A DNA stretch of 64,000 nucleotides from Ancylobacter novellus DSM 506 (GTDB lineage Bacteria; Pseudomonadota; Alphaproteobacteria; Rhizobiales; Xanthobacteraceae), in contig NC_014217.1 of the NCBI RefSeq assembly GCF_000092925.1, positions 372,001-436,000 of the forward strand, given 5' to 3'. The translations under genes and the position numbers were made by a program. The notes beneath the pieces were generated by a model that did no database searches, had not been told where the DNA came from, and worked only from the letters and a program-made list of their open reading frames with translations. Below, in pieces: positions 33,676-42,859 of this stretch. Numbering within the stretch: position 1 is the first letter of the stretch; the number at the start of each line of letters is the position of its first letter.

Positions 33676-34137
33676 ATGACGCCCGAGCGCATCGCTCTCG
33701 TCCGCGAGAGCTTCGCCAAGGTCCGCCCCATCGCCGATGATGCCGCCGCCCTCTTCTACGGCCGCCTGTTCCAGATCGCGCCGGAGGTTCGTCCGCTGTT
33801 TCCGGCCGACCTCACCGAGCAGGGCCGCAAGCTGATGACCACACTGGCGGTGGTCGTGAATAGCCTGGACGACCTGCCGGCACTGCTGCCGGTGGTGCAG
33901 CGGCTCGGCGCCCGCCATGCCGGCTACGGCGTGACCGGCGAGCACTTCGCGCCGGTCGGCGCGGCGCTGCTGTGGACGCTGGAGAAGGGGCTGGGCGAGG
34001 GCTTCACGCCCGAGGTCCGCATGGCCTGGACCGAGGCCTATCACGTCCTCGCTACGGTGATGATCGATGCCCTCAAGTCGGCGGCGCCGCCGGTGCAGGA
34101 ATCGCCCTTCGGCCGCATCGTCGGGGTGCAGCCATGA
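33676..34137 (+). CDS. Single-domain globin of flavohemoglobin type
   Basis: This is a 153-residue haem protein resembling the globin half of Hmp. The B10 tyrosine (Y28, in LFYGRLF) and the proximal histidine (H81, in LGARHAGYGV) are in place, as is the C-terminal FTPEVRMAWTEAYHVLA helix. These residues suit nitric oxide dioxygenation. No reductase domain is attached; a flavohemoglobin-like reductase without globin is encoded at 41474-42784. The gene sits inside the nitrate operon and overlaps the next gene by 4 bases, so it likely removes NO formed as a by-product of nitrite reduction. Confidence 0.9.
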   Translation: MTPERIALVRESFAKVRPIADDAAALFYGRLFQIAPEVRPLFPADLTEQGRKLMTTLAVVVNSLDDLPALLPVVQRLGARHAGYGVTGEHFAPVGAALLWTLEKGLGEGFTPEVRMAWTEAYHVLATVMIDALKSAAPPVQESPFGRIVGVQP

Positions 34138-35396
34138 ACCCCGCCATCCGTCTCCCGCGCGAGCGCCTGCTGATCATCGGCAACGGCATGGCGGCGGCGA
34201 AGCTCTGCGAGGAGCTCGACAGCGCCGCCCACGGCCGCTTCGACGTCACTGTCGTCGGCGCCGAGCCGCACCTCGCCTATAATCGCGTGCTGCTCTCCTG
34301 CCTGCTCGCCGGCGAGATCGGCGCACCGGACATCGAACTGCACTCCGCCGCCTGGTGGCGCGCCAAGGGCGTCACCGTCCGCACCGGCTGCCCGGTCGCC
34401 GCCATCGACATCGAGGCGCGCCACGCCGTGCTCGCCGACGGCACGGTGCTCGGCTGGGACAAGCTGGTGTTCGCCACCGGTTCGCAGGCGATCCGCCTGC
34501 CGGTGCCCGGCATGGAGCTTCCCGGCGTCATGACCTTCCGCGACCGGGCCGATGTCGAGGCCATCCTCGCCTCGGCCAGCCCCGGCCGCCGGGCGGTGGT
34601 GATCGGCGGCGGGCTGCTGGGCCTGGAAGCCGCGACCGGCCTCGCAGGCGCCGGCATCGAGACCGCGGTGATCCATCTCGCCGACCGGCTGATGGAGCGC
34701 CAGCTCGATGCCCGCGCCGCCGGCCTGCTGAAGCGCGCAGTGGAGGCACGCGGCATCGCCGTGCATCTCAACGCCTCGACGCAATGCATCGAGGGCACCG
34801 ATCGTGTGGAGGCATTGCGCCTCGCCGATGGCCGTTGCCTGCCGGCGGACCTCGTCATCGTCGCCTGCGGCGTGCGGGCGAATGCTGAACTCGCCCGCGC
34901 CGCCGGCATCGCCTGCCAGCGCGGCGTGCTGGTCGATGACGGGCTCGCCACCGATATGCCCGGCGTCTACGCGCTCGGCGAATGCGCGGAGCATCGCGGG
35001 CAGGTCTATGGCCTCGTCGAGCCGGCCTATGAGCAGGCGCGGGTGCTGGCGGCGCGGCTCGCCGGCGGCTCGGCCCGCTACGAGGGCAGCGTCACCGCCA
35101 CCAACCTCAAGGTCTCCGGTGTGAAGGTGTTCTCCGCCGGCGACTTCATGGGCGGCGCGGACACGCAGGACATCGTGCTGTTCGATGCCCGCGCCGAGCA
35201 TTACCGCCGGCTGGTGCTGCGCCCGGACGCCGCCGGCACAAGGCTCGTCGGCGCGGTGCTGTTCGGCGACACGGCGGACGGCCTCTATTACCTCGACCTG
35301 ATCCGTTCGGGACGCGACATCTCCGCTGAGCGCGCCGACATCGCCTTTGGCCGTCCCGACCTTCCCCTTCCGAACCTTGCCAGGGAGGCCGCGTGA
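34134..35396 (+). CDS. FAD-dependent NAD(P)H oxidoreductase, nitrate/nitrite reductase electron-transfer subunit
   Basis: This is a 420-residue pyridine nucleotide-disulfide type flavoprotein like the N-terminal half of NirB and like NasC or rubredoxin reductases. The FAD motif LLIIGNGMAAAKLCEEL is at residues about 12-28, NYRVLLS-like YNRVLLSCLLAGE follows, and the NAD(P)H motif is VVIGGGLLGLEAATGL near residue 154. It lacks the [2Fe-2S] and siroheme parts of full NirB. It is coupled to the globin (ATGA) and to nirA (TGATG), so it may pass electrons to nitrate reductase, nitrite reductase or the globin. The true partner is undecided. Confidence 0.85.
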   Translation: MNPAIRLPRERLLIIGNGMAAAKLCEELDSAAHGRFDVTVVGAEPHLAYNRVLLSCLLAGEIGAPDIELHSAAWWRAKGVTVRTGCPVAAIDIEARHAVLADGTVLGWDKLVFATGSQAIRLPVPGMELPGVMTFRDRADVEAILASASPGRRAVVIGGGLLGLEAATGLAGAGIETAVIHLADRLMERQLDARAAGLLKRAVEARGIAVHLNASTQCIEGTDRVEALRLADGRCLPADLVIVACGVRANAELARAAGIACQRGVLVDDGLATDMPGVYALGECAEHRGQVYGLVEPAYEQARVLAARLAGGSARYEGSVTATNLKVSGVKVFSAGDFMGGADTQDIVLFDARAEHYRRLVLRPDAAGTRLVGAVLFGDTADGLYYLDLIRSGRDISAERADIAFGRPDLPLPNLAREAA

Positions 35397-37189
35397 TGGG
35401 CTCCGATTTCTCTCCCGAGCAGAAGCGCTATCTTGAAGGCTTCGTCGCCGGCATCGCCGCCACCCGCGCTTCCGGCGGCATCACCGGAAGCGCCGCGAAC
35501 GCCGCGTCGGCGCCGGTCGTCGCTGCCGAGCCGACCGGCCCCGACGCCGCCGCGCACCGGGCCATGGCCCGCTTCGAGGCCGAGGGCCGCAAGCTGGTCA
35601 ATGAGGAGAAGATCAAGCGCGAGGAGCTCGGCCTCGATTCCTATGCGCGCATGAAGCAGCATGCCCGCGACGGCGCCTTCCCAAAGGGCGGCGACGTCTT
35701 CCGCTGGAAGTTCCACGGCCTGTTCTACGTCGCCCCGACGCAGGACAGCTATATGTGCCGGCTGCGCATCCCGAACGGCATTCTGAAGCACTGGCAGTTC
35801 GAGGGCGTCGCCGACCTCGCCGAACACCATGCCGGCGGCTACAGCCACATCACCACCCGCGCCAATCTGCAGATTCGCGAGATCCCGGTCACCGAAGGCC
35901 CGGCCGTGCTGGAAGGGCTGGTCGGGCTCGGCCTCACCTCGCGCGGCGCCGGGGCGGACAATATCCGCAACGTTACCGGCTCGCCGGCCGCCGGCATCGA
36001 TCCGCAGGAGCTGATCGACACGCGGCCCTATGCGCTGGAATGGCATCACCACATCCTCGCCGACCGTTCGCTCTACGGCCTGCCGCGCAAGTTCAACGTC
36101 GCCTTCGATGGTGGCGGGCGCATCGGAGCGCTGGAGGAGACCAACGATATCGGCTTCCAGGCAGTGGAAGTGGCGGACGGCTTCGGTGTGGCGCCCGGCG
36201 TGTGGTTTCGCGTCGTGCTGGGCGGCATCACCGGCCATCTCGACCTCGCCCGCGACACCGGCGTGATCGTGCGCCCGGAAGAGGCGACCGCCGTCGCCGA
36301 CGCCATGGTACGGGTGTTCATCGACCATGGCGACCGCACCGACCGCAAGAAGGCGCGGCTGAAGTACCTGCTCGATGCCTGGGGCTTCGAGAAGTTCCTC
36401 GCCGCCGCCGAGGAGAAGCTCGGGGCCAAGCTCACGCGCGTGCCAGCCGAGGCGGTGGCGCCGCGTCCCGAGCCCGACCGCCTCGCCCATGTCGGCGTGC
36501 ACAAGCAGACGCAGGAGGGGCTGAACTGGGTCGGCGTCGTGCTGCCGGTCGGCAAGATGAGCGTCGAGCAGATGCGCGGACTCGCCCGCATCGCCCGCGA
36601 CCTCGGCGATGGCGAGCTGCGCCTCACCGTCTGGCAGAATCTGATCCTCTCCGGCGTTGCCGACGCCAATGTCGCGCTGGTCGAGGCGGCGCTGGAGGCG
36701 CTCGGCCTCACCTCCCGCGCTACCGCCATCCGCGCCGGCCTCGTCGCCTGCACCGGCGCGGCCGGCTGCAAGTTCGGCAATGCCGACACCAAGGCCACCG
36801 CCGAGGCCATCGCCCGCCATTGCGAGGGCCGGGTCGCGGTCGATCTGCCGGTGAACATCCATGTCACCGGCTGCCACCATTCCTGCGCGCAGCATTACAT
36901 CGGCGACATCGGCCTCGTCGGCGCGCGCGTGCCGCTGAACGAGGAGGGCGACACCGTCGCCGGCTATCATGTCGTGGTCGGCGGCGGCTTCGGGCCGGAT
37001 GCCGCCATCGGCCGTGAGCTTTGGCGCGACGTGCGCGAGGAGGAGGCCCCAGTTCGGGTCGAGGCGCTGCTGCGCGCCTGGCTCGCCAACCGCATGGACG
37101 ACGCCGAGACGCTCGCCCGCTTCACCCGTCGTCATGAGCCCGAGGCTCTACGCTCCCTTGTCGATATGGCAGCGGAGATTTCGGCATGA
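35396..37189 (+). CDS. nirA: Ferredoxin-type siroheme nitrite/sulfite reductase (assimilatory nitrite reductase NirA)
   Basis: This is a 597-residue siroheme/[4Fe-4S] reductase converting nitrite to ammonium with six electrons. The cluster cysteines are CTGAAGC and CHHSC (C-x5-C and C-x3-C) in the C-terminal half, and two repeated ferrodoxin-like domains are visible. An N-terminal extension of about 70 residues starts with FSPEQKRYLEGFVAG. A very similar segment opens the next protein. ATG 35396 is preferred over GTG 35393 because the spacing to AGGGAGG is better. The context of nasA and the nitrate importer argues for nitrite over sulfite. Confidence 0.92.
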   Translation: MGSDFSPEQKRYLEGFVAGIAATRASGGITGSAANAASAPVVAAEPTGPDAAAHRAMARFEAEGRKLVNEEKIKREELGLDSYARMKQHARDGAFPKGGDVFRWKFHGLFYVAPTQDSYMCRLRIPNGILKHWQFEGVADLAEHHAGGYSHITTRANLQIREIPVTEGPAVLEGLVGLGLTSRGAGADNIRNVTGSPAAGIDPQELIDTRPYALEWHHHILADRSLYGLPRKFNVAFDGGGRIGALEETNDIGFQAVEVADGFGVAPGVWFRVVLGGITGHLDLARDTGVIVRPEEATAVADAMVRVFIDHGDRTDRKKARLKYLLDAWGFEKFLAAAEEKLGAKLTRVPAEAVAPRPEPDRLAHVGVHKQTQEGLNWVGVVLPVGKMSVEQMRGLARIARDLGDGELRLTVWQNLILSGVADANVALVEAALEALGLTSRATAIRAGLVACTGAAGCKFGNADTKATAEAIARHCEGRVAVDLPVNIHVTGCHHSCAQHYIGDIGLVGARVPLNEEGDTVAGYHVVVGGGFGPDAAIGRELWRDVREEEAPVRVEALLRAWLANRMDDAETLARFTRRHEPEALRSLVDMAAEISA

Positions 37190-38766
37190 ATGCACCCATG
37201 TTGCAGCCGATGCCGGCCGTTTCCTACCTGCCGGAAACCGCGCCCTTCAGCGAGGAACAGCGCGCCTGGCTGAACGGCTTCTTCGCCGCCGTCCTCGCCC
37301 CGCCGACCGGCACGCCGGTGGCGCTCGACGCACCCGCCGCGCCGGCCATCGAGGACGACGGCGCGCCCTGGCACGATCCCGCCATGCCCCTGGACGAGCG
37401 CATGAAGCTGGCCGAGGGCCGCCCGCTGCCGCGGCGTCTTATGGCCGCCATGGCGCAGCAGGATTGCGGCCAGTGCGGCTATGTCTGCGAGAGCTACGCC
37501 GCCGCGCTCGCCGCCGGCACCGAGGCCAAGCTCAATCTCTGCGCCCCCGGCGGCAAGGAGACGGCGCGCATGCTGAAGGCGCTCGCCGCCGAGCTGGATG
37601 GCGCGCCCGCCGCCGTGCCGGCGACGTCGGCACCTGCTGCCCCTGTGGGTGCCCCCGGCACCTCGCGCGACAACCCGGCCCTCGTCACCCTCGTCTCCCG
37701 CCATCGGCTCAACAAGGGCGCCTCGGAGAAGGAGACGTGGCACGTCGAGTTCGATCTCGCCGCCGCCGGGCTCGACTACACGGTGGGCGACAGCTTCGGC
37801 ATCTTCCCGGAGAACGATCCGGCCCTCGTCGCCGCCGTGCTGGCCGCGATCGGCGCCGACGGGAGCGAGGAGATTGAGGGCCGCACCGTCGCGGACATCC
37901 TCGCCCGCGATGTCTCGCTCGGCGGCGCGCCGGACGGGCTGTTCCAGCTCCTCACCTACCTGACCGGCGGCGAGGCGCGGCGGCGCGCCCGAGCGCTGGC
38001 GGCCGGCGAGGACCCGGACGGCGACGCGGCCGGCCTCGACGTGCTCGCCGCGCTGGAAAAGTTCGGCCGGCCCGCCATCGCCGCCGAGGTGCTGGTCGAG
38101 GCGCTGGAGCCGCTGCAGCCGCGCCTCTATTCCATTTCGTCGAGCCCGAAGGCGACGCCCGGCCGGCTGTCGCTGACCGTCGACACGGTACGTTACAAGC
38201 TCGGCAGCCGCACCCGGCTCGGCGTCGGCTCGACCTTCCTGTCCGGCCGGCTGGAGCCGGGCACGCCGATGCGCGCCTATGTGCAGAAGGCGCACGGCTT
38301 CGCCCTGCCGGCCGATCCCGCGACGCCCGTCATCATGGTTGGGCCGGGCACCGGCGTCGCGCCGTTCCGCGCCTTCCTGTGGGAGCGGATGGCGAGCGGC
38401 GCCAAGGGCCGCAACTGGCTGTTCTTCGGCCATCAACGCAGCGACTGCGACTTCTTCTACGAGGACGAGCTTTCCGGCATGCGTGCCGGCGGCCACCTCG
38501 CGCGCCTGACGCTCGCCTGGTCGCGCGACGGCTCCGAGAAGGTCTATGTGCAGGACCGCATGCGCGAGGTCGGCGCCGACCTGTTCGCCTGGCTGGAGGA
38601 GGGCGCGCATTTCTACATCTGCGGCGACGCCAAGCGCATGGCCAAGGATGTCGAGCGGGCGCTGGTCGAGGTGGTCGCCGCCCATGGCGGCAGAACCACC
38701 GACGACGCCCTCGCCTATGTCGCCGGACTGAAGAAGGCCGGCCGCTATCAGGCGGACGTCTACTGA
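37186..38766 (+). CDS. CysJ-like FAD/NADPH flavoprotein with Fe-S domain in place of flavodoxin
   Basis: This is a 526-residue protein. The N-terminus (residues 21-40, FSEEQRAWLNGFFA) resembles the nirA product start. Cysteines C94, C97, C101 and C119 (DCGQCGYVC then LCAPGG) form a [4Fe-4S] motif like that of RnfB/CODH-type FeS domains. The rest is the FAD-binding and NADP-binding part of sulfite reductase alpha (RLYSISSSPKATPG, GPGTGVAPFRAFLWER, YICGDAKRMAKDV). The FMN flavodoxin domain of CysJ is absent. It overlaps nirA by 4 bases, so it is the likely NADPH electron donor for nitrite reductase and perhaps NasA. Confidence 0.88.
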   Translation: MNAPMLQPMPAVSYLPETAPFSEEQRAWLNGFFAAVLAPPTGTPVALDAPAAPAIEDDGAPWHDPAMPLDERMKLAEGRPLPRRLMAAMAQQDCGQCGYVCESYAAALAAGTEAKLNLCAPGGKETARMLKALAAELDGAPAAVPATSAPAAPVGAPGTSRDNPALVTLVSRHRLNKGASEKETWHVEFDLAAAGLDYTVGDSFGIFPENDPALVAAVLAAIGADGSEEIEGRTVADILARDVSLGGAPDGLFQLLTYLTGGEARRRARALAAGEDPDGDAAGLDVLAALEKFGRPAIAAEVLVEALEPLQPRLYSISSSPKATPGRLSLTVDTVRYKLGSRTRLGVGSTFLSGRLEPGTPMRAYVQKAHGFALPADPATPVIMVGPGTGVAPFRAFLWERMASGAKGRNWLFFGHQRSDCDFFYEDELSGMRAGGHLARLTLAWSRDGSEKVYVQDRMREVGADLFAWLEEGAHFYICGDAKRMAKDVERALVEVVAAHGGRTTDDALAYVAGLKKAGRYQADVY

Positions 38767-41477
38767 TGAACGCGCCGGTGCCCCCGCCGCTCGGCGAAGT
38801 GGTCGCCGCTGCATCGTCCGGCAGGCCGGCGGTGCGCACGACCTGCCCCTATTGCGGCGTCGGCTGCGGCGTGCTGGCGACGCTGGACGGGCAGGGCGGG
38901 GCGCTGATCGCCGGCGACCCCGAGCATCCCGCCAATTTCGGCCGGCTGTGCTCCAAGGGCTCGGCGCTCGGCGAGACGCTGGGGCTGGAGACGCGGCTGC
39001 TCCATCCCATGGCACGCGAGGGCGACGGCCCGCTGCTGCGCATCGGCTGGGGGACGGCGCTCGACCGCATCGCGAGCGCCTTCCGCGACACCATCGACCG
39101 GCACGGGCCGGATTCCGTCGCGCTCTATCTCTCCGGCCAGTTGCTGACCGAGGATTATTACGCCGCCAACAAGCTGGCCAAGGGTTTCCTCGGCACGGCG
39201 AATGTCGACACCAATTCGCGCCTGTGCATGGCTTCCTCGGTCGCCGGCCATCGCCGCGCCTTCGGCTCGGACACGGTGCCGGGCTGCTATGAGGACCTCG
39301 ACGAGGCCGACCTCGTGGTGCTGGTCGGCTCGAATGCCGCCTGGTGCCACCCGGTGCTGTTCCGCCGCATCGAGGCGGCCCGGGCGCGGCGCGGCACGCG
39401 CGTCGTCGTCATCGACCCGCGCCGCACCGCCACCGGCGACGAGGCCGACCTGTTCCTCCCCGTTCGCGCAGGCATGGATTCGATCGTCTTCTCCGGCCTG
39501 CTGGTCCGGCTGGCAGAGCACGGCGCGCTGGACGACGCCTATATCGCCGCCCACACGAGCGGCTTCGAGGCGACGCTGGCCGCCGCGCGCGAGCTGGCGC
39601 CGGATGTCGCCACGGCGGCACGGGCGGCAGGCGTGGAGGCCGAGGCGCTGGAGGAATTCTACCGCCTGTTCGAGCGGACGGAGCGCGTCGTCACCTGCTA
39701 TTCGCAGGGCGTGAACCAGTCGGCGCAGGGCACCGACAAGGTCAACGCCATCATCAATTGCCATCTCGCCACCGGCCGCATCGGCCGGCCCGGCATGGGG
39801 CCGTTCTCGCTCACCGGCCAGCCCAACGCCATGGGCGGGCGCGAGGTCGGCGGCCTCGCCAACCAGCTCGCCGCGCATATGGATTTCTCGCCCGGGAGCG
39901 TCGACCGGGTGGGCCGCTTCTGGCAGGCGCCGCATATGGCGACACGCGAGGGGCTTAAGGCCGTCGCGCTGTTCGATGCCATCGCCGCCGGCAAGGTGAA
40001 GGCGCTGTGGGTGATGGGCACCAACCCGGCGGTCAGCCTGCCGCGCGCCGACGGCGTGCGCGAGGCACTGCGCGGGCTCGACTTCCTCGCCGTCTCCGAC
40101 AATGTCGCGGCCAACGACACGCTGGGCTGCCGGCCGCATCTGGTGCTGCCGGCGCTCGCCTGGGGCGAGAAGGACGGCACCGTCACCAATTCCGAGCGGC
40201 GCATCTCGCGCCAGCGCGCCTTCCTGTCGCCGCCGGGCGAGGCGAAGGCGGACTGGTGGGCCATCGCGCAGGTCGGCAAGCGGCTGGGCCATGCCGCCGC
40301 CTTCAAATGGCGCTCCGCTGCCGAGGTGTTTCGCGAGCATGCCGCGCTCTCCGCCTTTGAGAATGGCGGCACGCGCGATTTCGACCTGTCGGGCCTTGCC
40401 GGCCTCGACGATGCGGCGTTCGACGCCCTCGCGCCGGTGCAGTGGCCGGTGCGCGGGGCGGGGGAGAGCAAGCGCTTCTTCGCCGAGGGCGGCTTCTATA
40501 CGTCCGACCGCAAGGCGTGTTTCGTGCCGCCCCGGCGTCCCGAACTGGCGCGGGCGACGAGCGAGGCCTATCCGTTCCTCCTCAACACCGGCCGCATCCG
40601 CGACCAGTGGCACACCATGACCCGTAGCGGTCTCAGCCCTCGGCTCGGCGCGCATCTGCCGGTGCCCTTCGCCGAGATCAATGCGGAGGACGCCGCACGT
40701 CTCGGCATTACGGACGGGGCGATGGTGCGGGTGGCGTCGGCGCATGGCGCGCTGGCGGTGGAGGCGCGCCTCGCCGCCGGCCAGCCGCGTGGCACCGTCT
40801 TCGTGCCGATCCACTGGAGCGAGGCGACCTCCTCCTGCGGCCGTCTCGGCGCGCTGGTCGCGGGCGATACCGATCCTGCCTCCGGCCAGCCGGAGGCGAA
40901 GGCGACACCAGTGACCCTCGTGCCTGTCGAGATGCCGTTCCGCGGCTTCGTGCTGTCGCGGCAGGCGATGACGCCGCCGCCGGCGCAATGGTGGGCGCGC
41001 GCCACGCTCGACGGCGCCATCGCCTACATCCTCGCCGATGACCGCCCGCCGCAGGACTGGCTGCACGCATGGCTAGGGGACGAGACAGGGGCGGTGCGTC
41101 TCGACGATGCCGGCGCCGGGCGCTACCGCTTCGCTGATTTCGACGAGGCCGGCCGCATCCGCCTCGTGGCCTTCGTCGAGCGCTCGGACCGTCGTCTCGA
41201 CTGGTCCGGCGCGCTGTCGTGGTTCGCCGACGAGGAGCGGGATATTGCCCGGCGCGGTCAGGTGCTCTCGGGCCGGGCGGAGAGCGGCGGCGCCTGCGGC
41301 CCGGTCATCTGCGCCTGCCACGGCGTGGCGCAGGACAGCATCGAGGCCTTCATCGCCGGCAATCCGGCGGCGGGGCTCGCCGGCATCGGCGCGGCGCTGA
41401 AGGCCGGCACCAATTGCGGCTCCTGCATCCCGGAACTGCGGCGCCTGCTGGCGCGCACCGAGCCGGCGCTCGGCTAG
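38766..41477 (+). CDS. nasA: Assimilatory nitrate reductase catalytic subunit NasA
   Basis: This is a 903-residue cytoplasmic molybdenum bis-MGD enzyme reducing nitrate to nitrite. The N-terminal [4Fe-4S] site is C27-x2-C30-x3-C34 (CPYCGVGCG) with a later cysteine in RLCSKG. Middle family segments include NVDTNSRLCMASS and YSQGVNQSAQGTDKVNA. The C-terminus carries a BFD-like [2Fe-2S] domain (CACHGV and NCGSCIPEL), as in Klebsiella-type NasA. ATG 38766 shares a base with the previous stop. Its stop codon TAG and that of the convergent gene share the palindrome CTAG. Confidence 0.95.
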   Translation: MNAPVPPPLGEVVAAASSGRPAVRTTCPYCGVGCGVLATLDGQGGALIAGDPEHPANFGRLCSKGSALGETLGLETRLLHPMAREGDGPLLRIGWGTALDRIASAFRDTIDRHGPDSVALYLSGQLLTEDYYAANKLAKGFLGTANVDTNSRLCMASSVAGHRRAFGSDTVPGCYEDLDEADLVVLVGSNAAWCHPVLFRRIEAARARRGTRVVVIDPRRTATGDEADLFLPVRAGMDSIVFSGLLVRLAEHGALDDAYIAAHTSGFEATLAAARELAPDVATAARAAGVEAEALEEFYRLFERTERVVTCYSQGVNQSAQGTDKVNAIINCHLATGRIGRPGMGPFSLTGQPNAMGGREVGGLANQLAAHMDFSPGSVDRVGRFWQAPHMATREGLKAVALFDAIAAGKVKALWVMGTNPAVSLPRADGVREALRGLDFLAVSDNVAANDTLGCRPHLVLPALAWGEKDGTVTNSERRISRQRAFLSPPGEAKADWWAIAQVGKRLGHAAAFKWRSAAEVFREHAALSAFENGGTRDFDLSGLAGLDDAAFDALAPVQWPVRGAGESKRFFAEGGFYTSDRKACFVPPRRPELARATSEAYPFLLNTGRIRDQWHTMTRSGLSPRLGAHLPVPFAEINAEDAARLGITDGAMVRVASAHGALAVEARLAAGQPRGTVFVPIHWSEATSSCGRLGALVAGDTDPASGQPEAKATPVTLVPVEMPFRGFVLSRQAMTPPPAQWWARATLDGAIAYILADDRPPQDWLHAWLGDETGAVRLDDAGAGRYRFADFDEAGRIRLVAFVERSDRRLDWSGALSWFADEERDIARRGQVLSGRAESGGACGPVICACHGVAQDSIEAFIAGNPAAGLAGIGAALKAGTNCGSCIPELRRLLARTEPALG

Positions 41478-42784
41478 GAGTTCCCGCCGGTGGCAGCCTC
41501 CAGCGCCGCCAGCTTCTTCTTCAGCGCCTTGGTCTCCTCGAAGCGGGCGGTGACGTCGCGCAGCGCGGCGACCATGCCGGTGACCTTCCCGGTCTCGTCC
41601 TTCATCAGCACGATGGTGAACTCGATCGAGATGCGCCGTCCGTCCTTGTGCAGGCCCGGCACCGCCAGCAGGTCGCCGGCGCCATAGCGGCTGACTCCCG
41701 AGGCTATCGTCTCGTCATAGCCTTCCCAATGCCGGGCGCGGAACGGCTCGGGGATGATGATGTCGAGCGACTGGCCCAGCGCCTCCTCTTCGGTGAAGCC
41801 GAAGATGCGCTCGGCGCCGGCGTTCCACAGCACGATGGTGCCGTCGGTGGCGCTGGCGATGATGGCGTCGGCGGCGCTGTCGAGCAGTGCGTCGCCGATC
41901 TGCTCGCGGCTGAAGCCGTGCACCGCGCGCGCCGTTCGCGCAGCGACCGTGCCCGATTGCGGTGAGGGGGTCGTCCCGCCATCGGTGGCGTCACCGAACA
42001 GGTCCTCGACCGGCCCGAAGAACTCGTAGTTCAGCCGCTCCACTGGCACGCCGCGCTGCGCCAGCCCCGGCACGAAGTCCCTGAGGAAGCGCAGCGGCCC
42101 GCAGACGAAATACTCGGCCTCATTGAGCGGCGTATGCGCGGCCAGCCAGTCGAGGCTCAGATGGCCGGAAATGTCGAAGTCGCGCCCGGCCACGTCGCCG
42201 CTCTCGGGCCGCGTGTAGAGGAAGGTCGTCTCGATCCCGTCCGAGGCGGCGGCGAGGTCGCGGACGTGCTTTCCCAGGGCATGCGTGCCGCCGTTCTGGG
42301 TGCAGTGGACGAACTGCACGCGGACGTGGCGCTTCTCGCGCACGAATTCCTCCAGCATCGCCACCATCGGCGTCAGCCCGACGCCGGCGCTCACCATGAC
42401 GATGGGTCGCTCGTCGCCGCGCGGCAGCACGAAGCTGCCGTCCGGCCGGGCGATGTCGAGCCGCGTGCCGGGCTCAGCTGAATCGTGCAGCCATTTGGTG
42501 ACCGTGCCGGCGGGCTCGCGCTTCACCGTGATCCGGTAGGTCTCGCCGTTCGGCGCCGAGGAGATGGTGAAGTTGCGCTTCTGCCGGCCATGGCCCGGCA
42601 CCTCGGCGAACAACGTGAGGTGCTGCCCCGCCTCGTGCGGCGCCGGCGGGCGACCATCCGCCGGGCGCAGCACGAAGGAGGTGATGACCTCGCTCTCCTT
42701 GTGGCGGCTCTCGACGACGAAGGCGCGGGGGCCTCGCTGATCCACATGAGCGGGCTGCGCTGTTGCCGCGGCGGTATCGGTCAT
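41474..42784 (-). CDS. Flavohemoglobin-type FAD/NAD(P)H reductase fused to a PAS domain
   Basis: This is a 436-residue protein. Residues about 15-265 match the reductase half of Hmp: the FAD site RNFTISSAPNGETYRITVKR, the NAD site MVSAGVGLTPMVAMLE, and the C-terminal YFVCGP and NYEFFGP. No globin domain precedes it. After a linker, residues about 300-415 form a PAS domain (ADAIIASATDGTIVLWNAG) followed by a short coiled coil. A histidine near residue 352 in PEPFRARHWEGY aligns with the haem ligand region of FixL, though many non-haem PAS domains share this wording. The ATG at 42784 lies 20 bases from an NsrR-like palindrome. It could reduce the globin at 33676. Confidence 0.88.
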   Translation of the reverse strand: MTDTAAATAQPAHVDQRGPRAFVVESRHKESEVITSFVLRPADGRPPAPHEAGQHLTLFAEVPGHGRQKRNFTISSAPNGETYRITVKREPAGTVTKWLHDSAEPGTRLDIARPDGSFVLPRGDERPIVMVSAGVGLTPMVAMLEEFVREKRHVRVQFVHCTQNGGTHALGKHVRDLAAASDGIETTFLYTRPESGDVAGRDFDISGHLSLDWLAAHTPLNEAEYFVCGPLRFLRDFVPGLAQRGVPVERLNYEFFGPVEDLFGDATDGGTTPSPQSGTVAARTARAVHGFSREQIGDALLDSAADAIIASATDGTIVLWNAGAERIFGFTEEEALGQSLDIIIPEPFRARHWEGYDETIASGVSRYGAGDLLAVPGLHKDGRRISIEFTIVLMKDETGKVTGMVAALRDVTARFEETKALKKKLAALEAATGGNS

Positions 42785-42803
42785 GGTGTTGGCCTCTGCA
42801 GAA

Positions 42804-42826
42804 ATCATGTATAGAGTATGCATGAT
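42804..42826. promoter_or_regulatory. NsrR-like operator between PAS-reductase and Rrf2 regulator
   Basis: ATCATGTAT and ATGCATGAT form a 9-5-9 inverted repeat with one mismatch. The arrangement resembles the 11-1-11 palindromes bound by NsrR (ATGYAT-type half sites). It lies in the 75-base gap between the divergent starts at 42784 and 42860, so it could control both genes. Confidence 0.65.
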
Positions 42827-42859
42827 TTGGCGAACTAGAAAAGCTCCAGACAGTTCCGC

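Noticed and set aside
35396..37189. Sulfite reductase as the function of the siroheme enzyme
   Set aside because: The cluster motifs fit both, and the next gene is CysJ-like. The position between a nitrate importer and nitrate reductase makes nitrite the more likely substrate.
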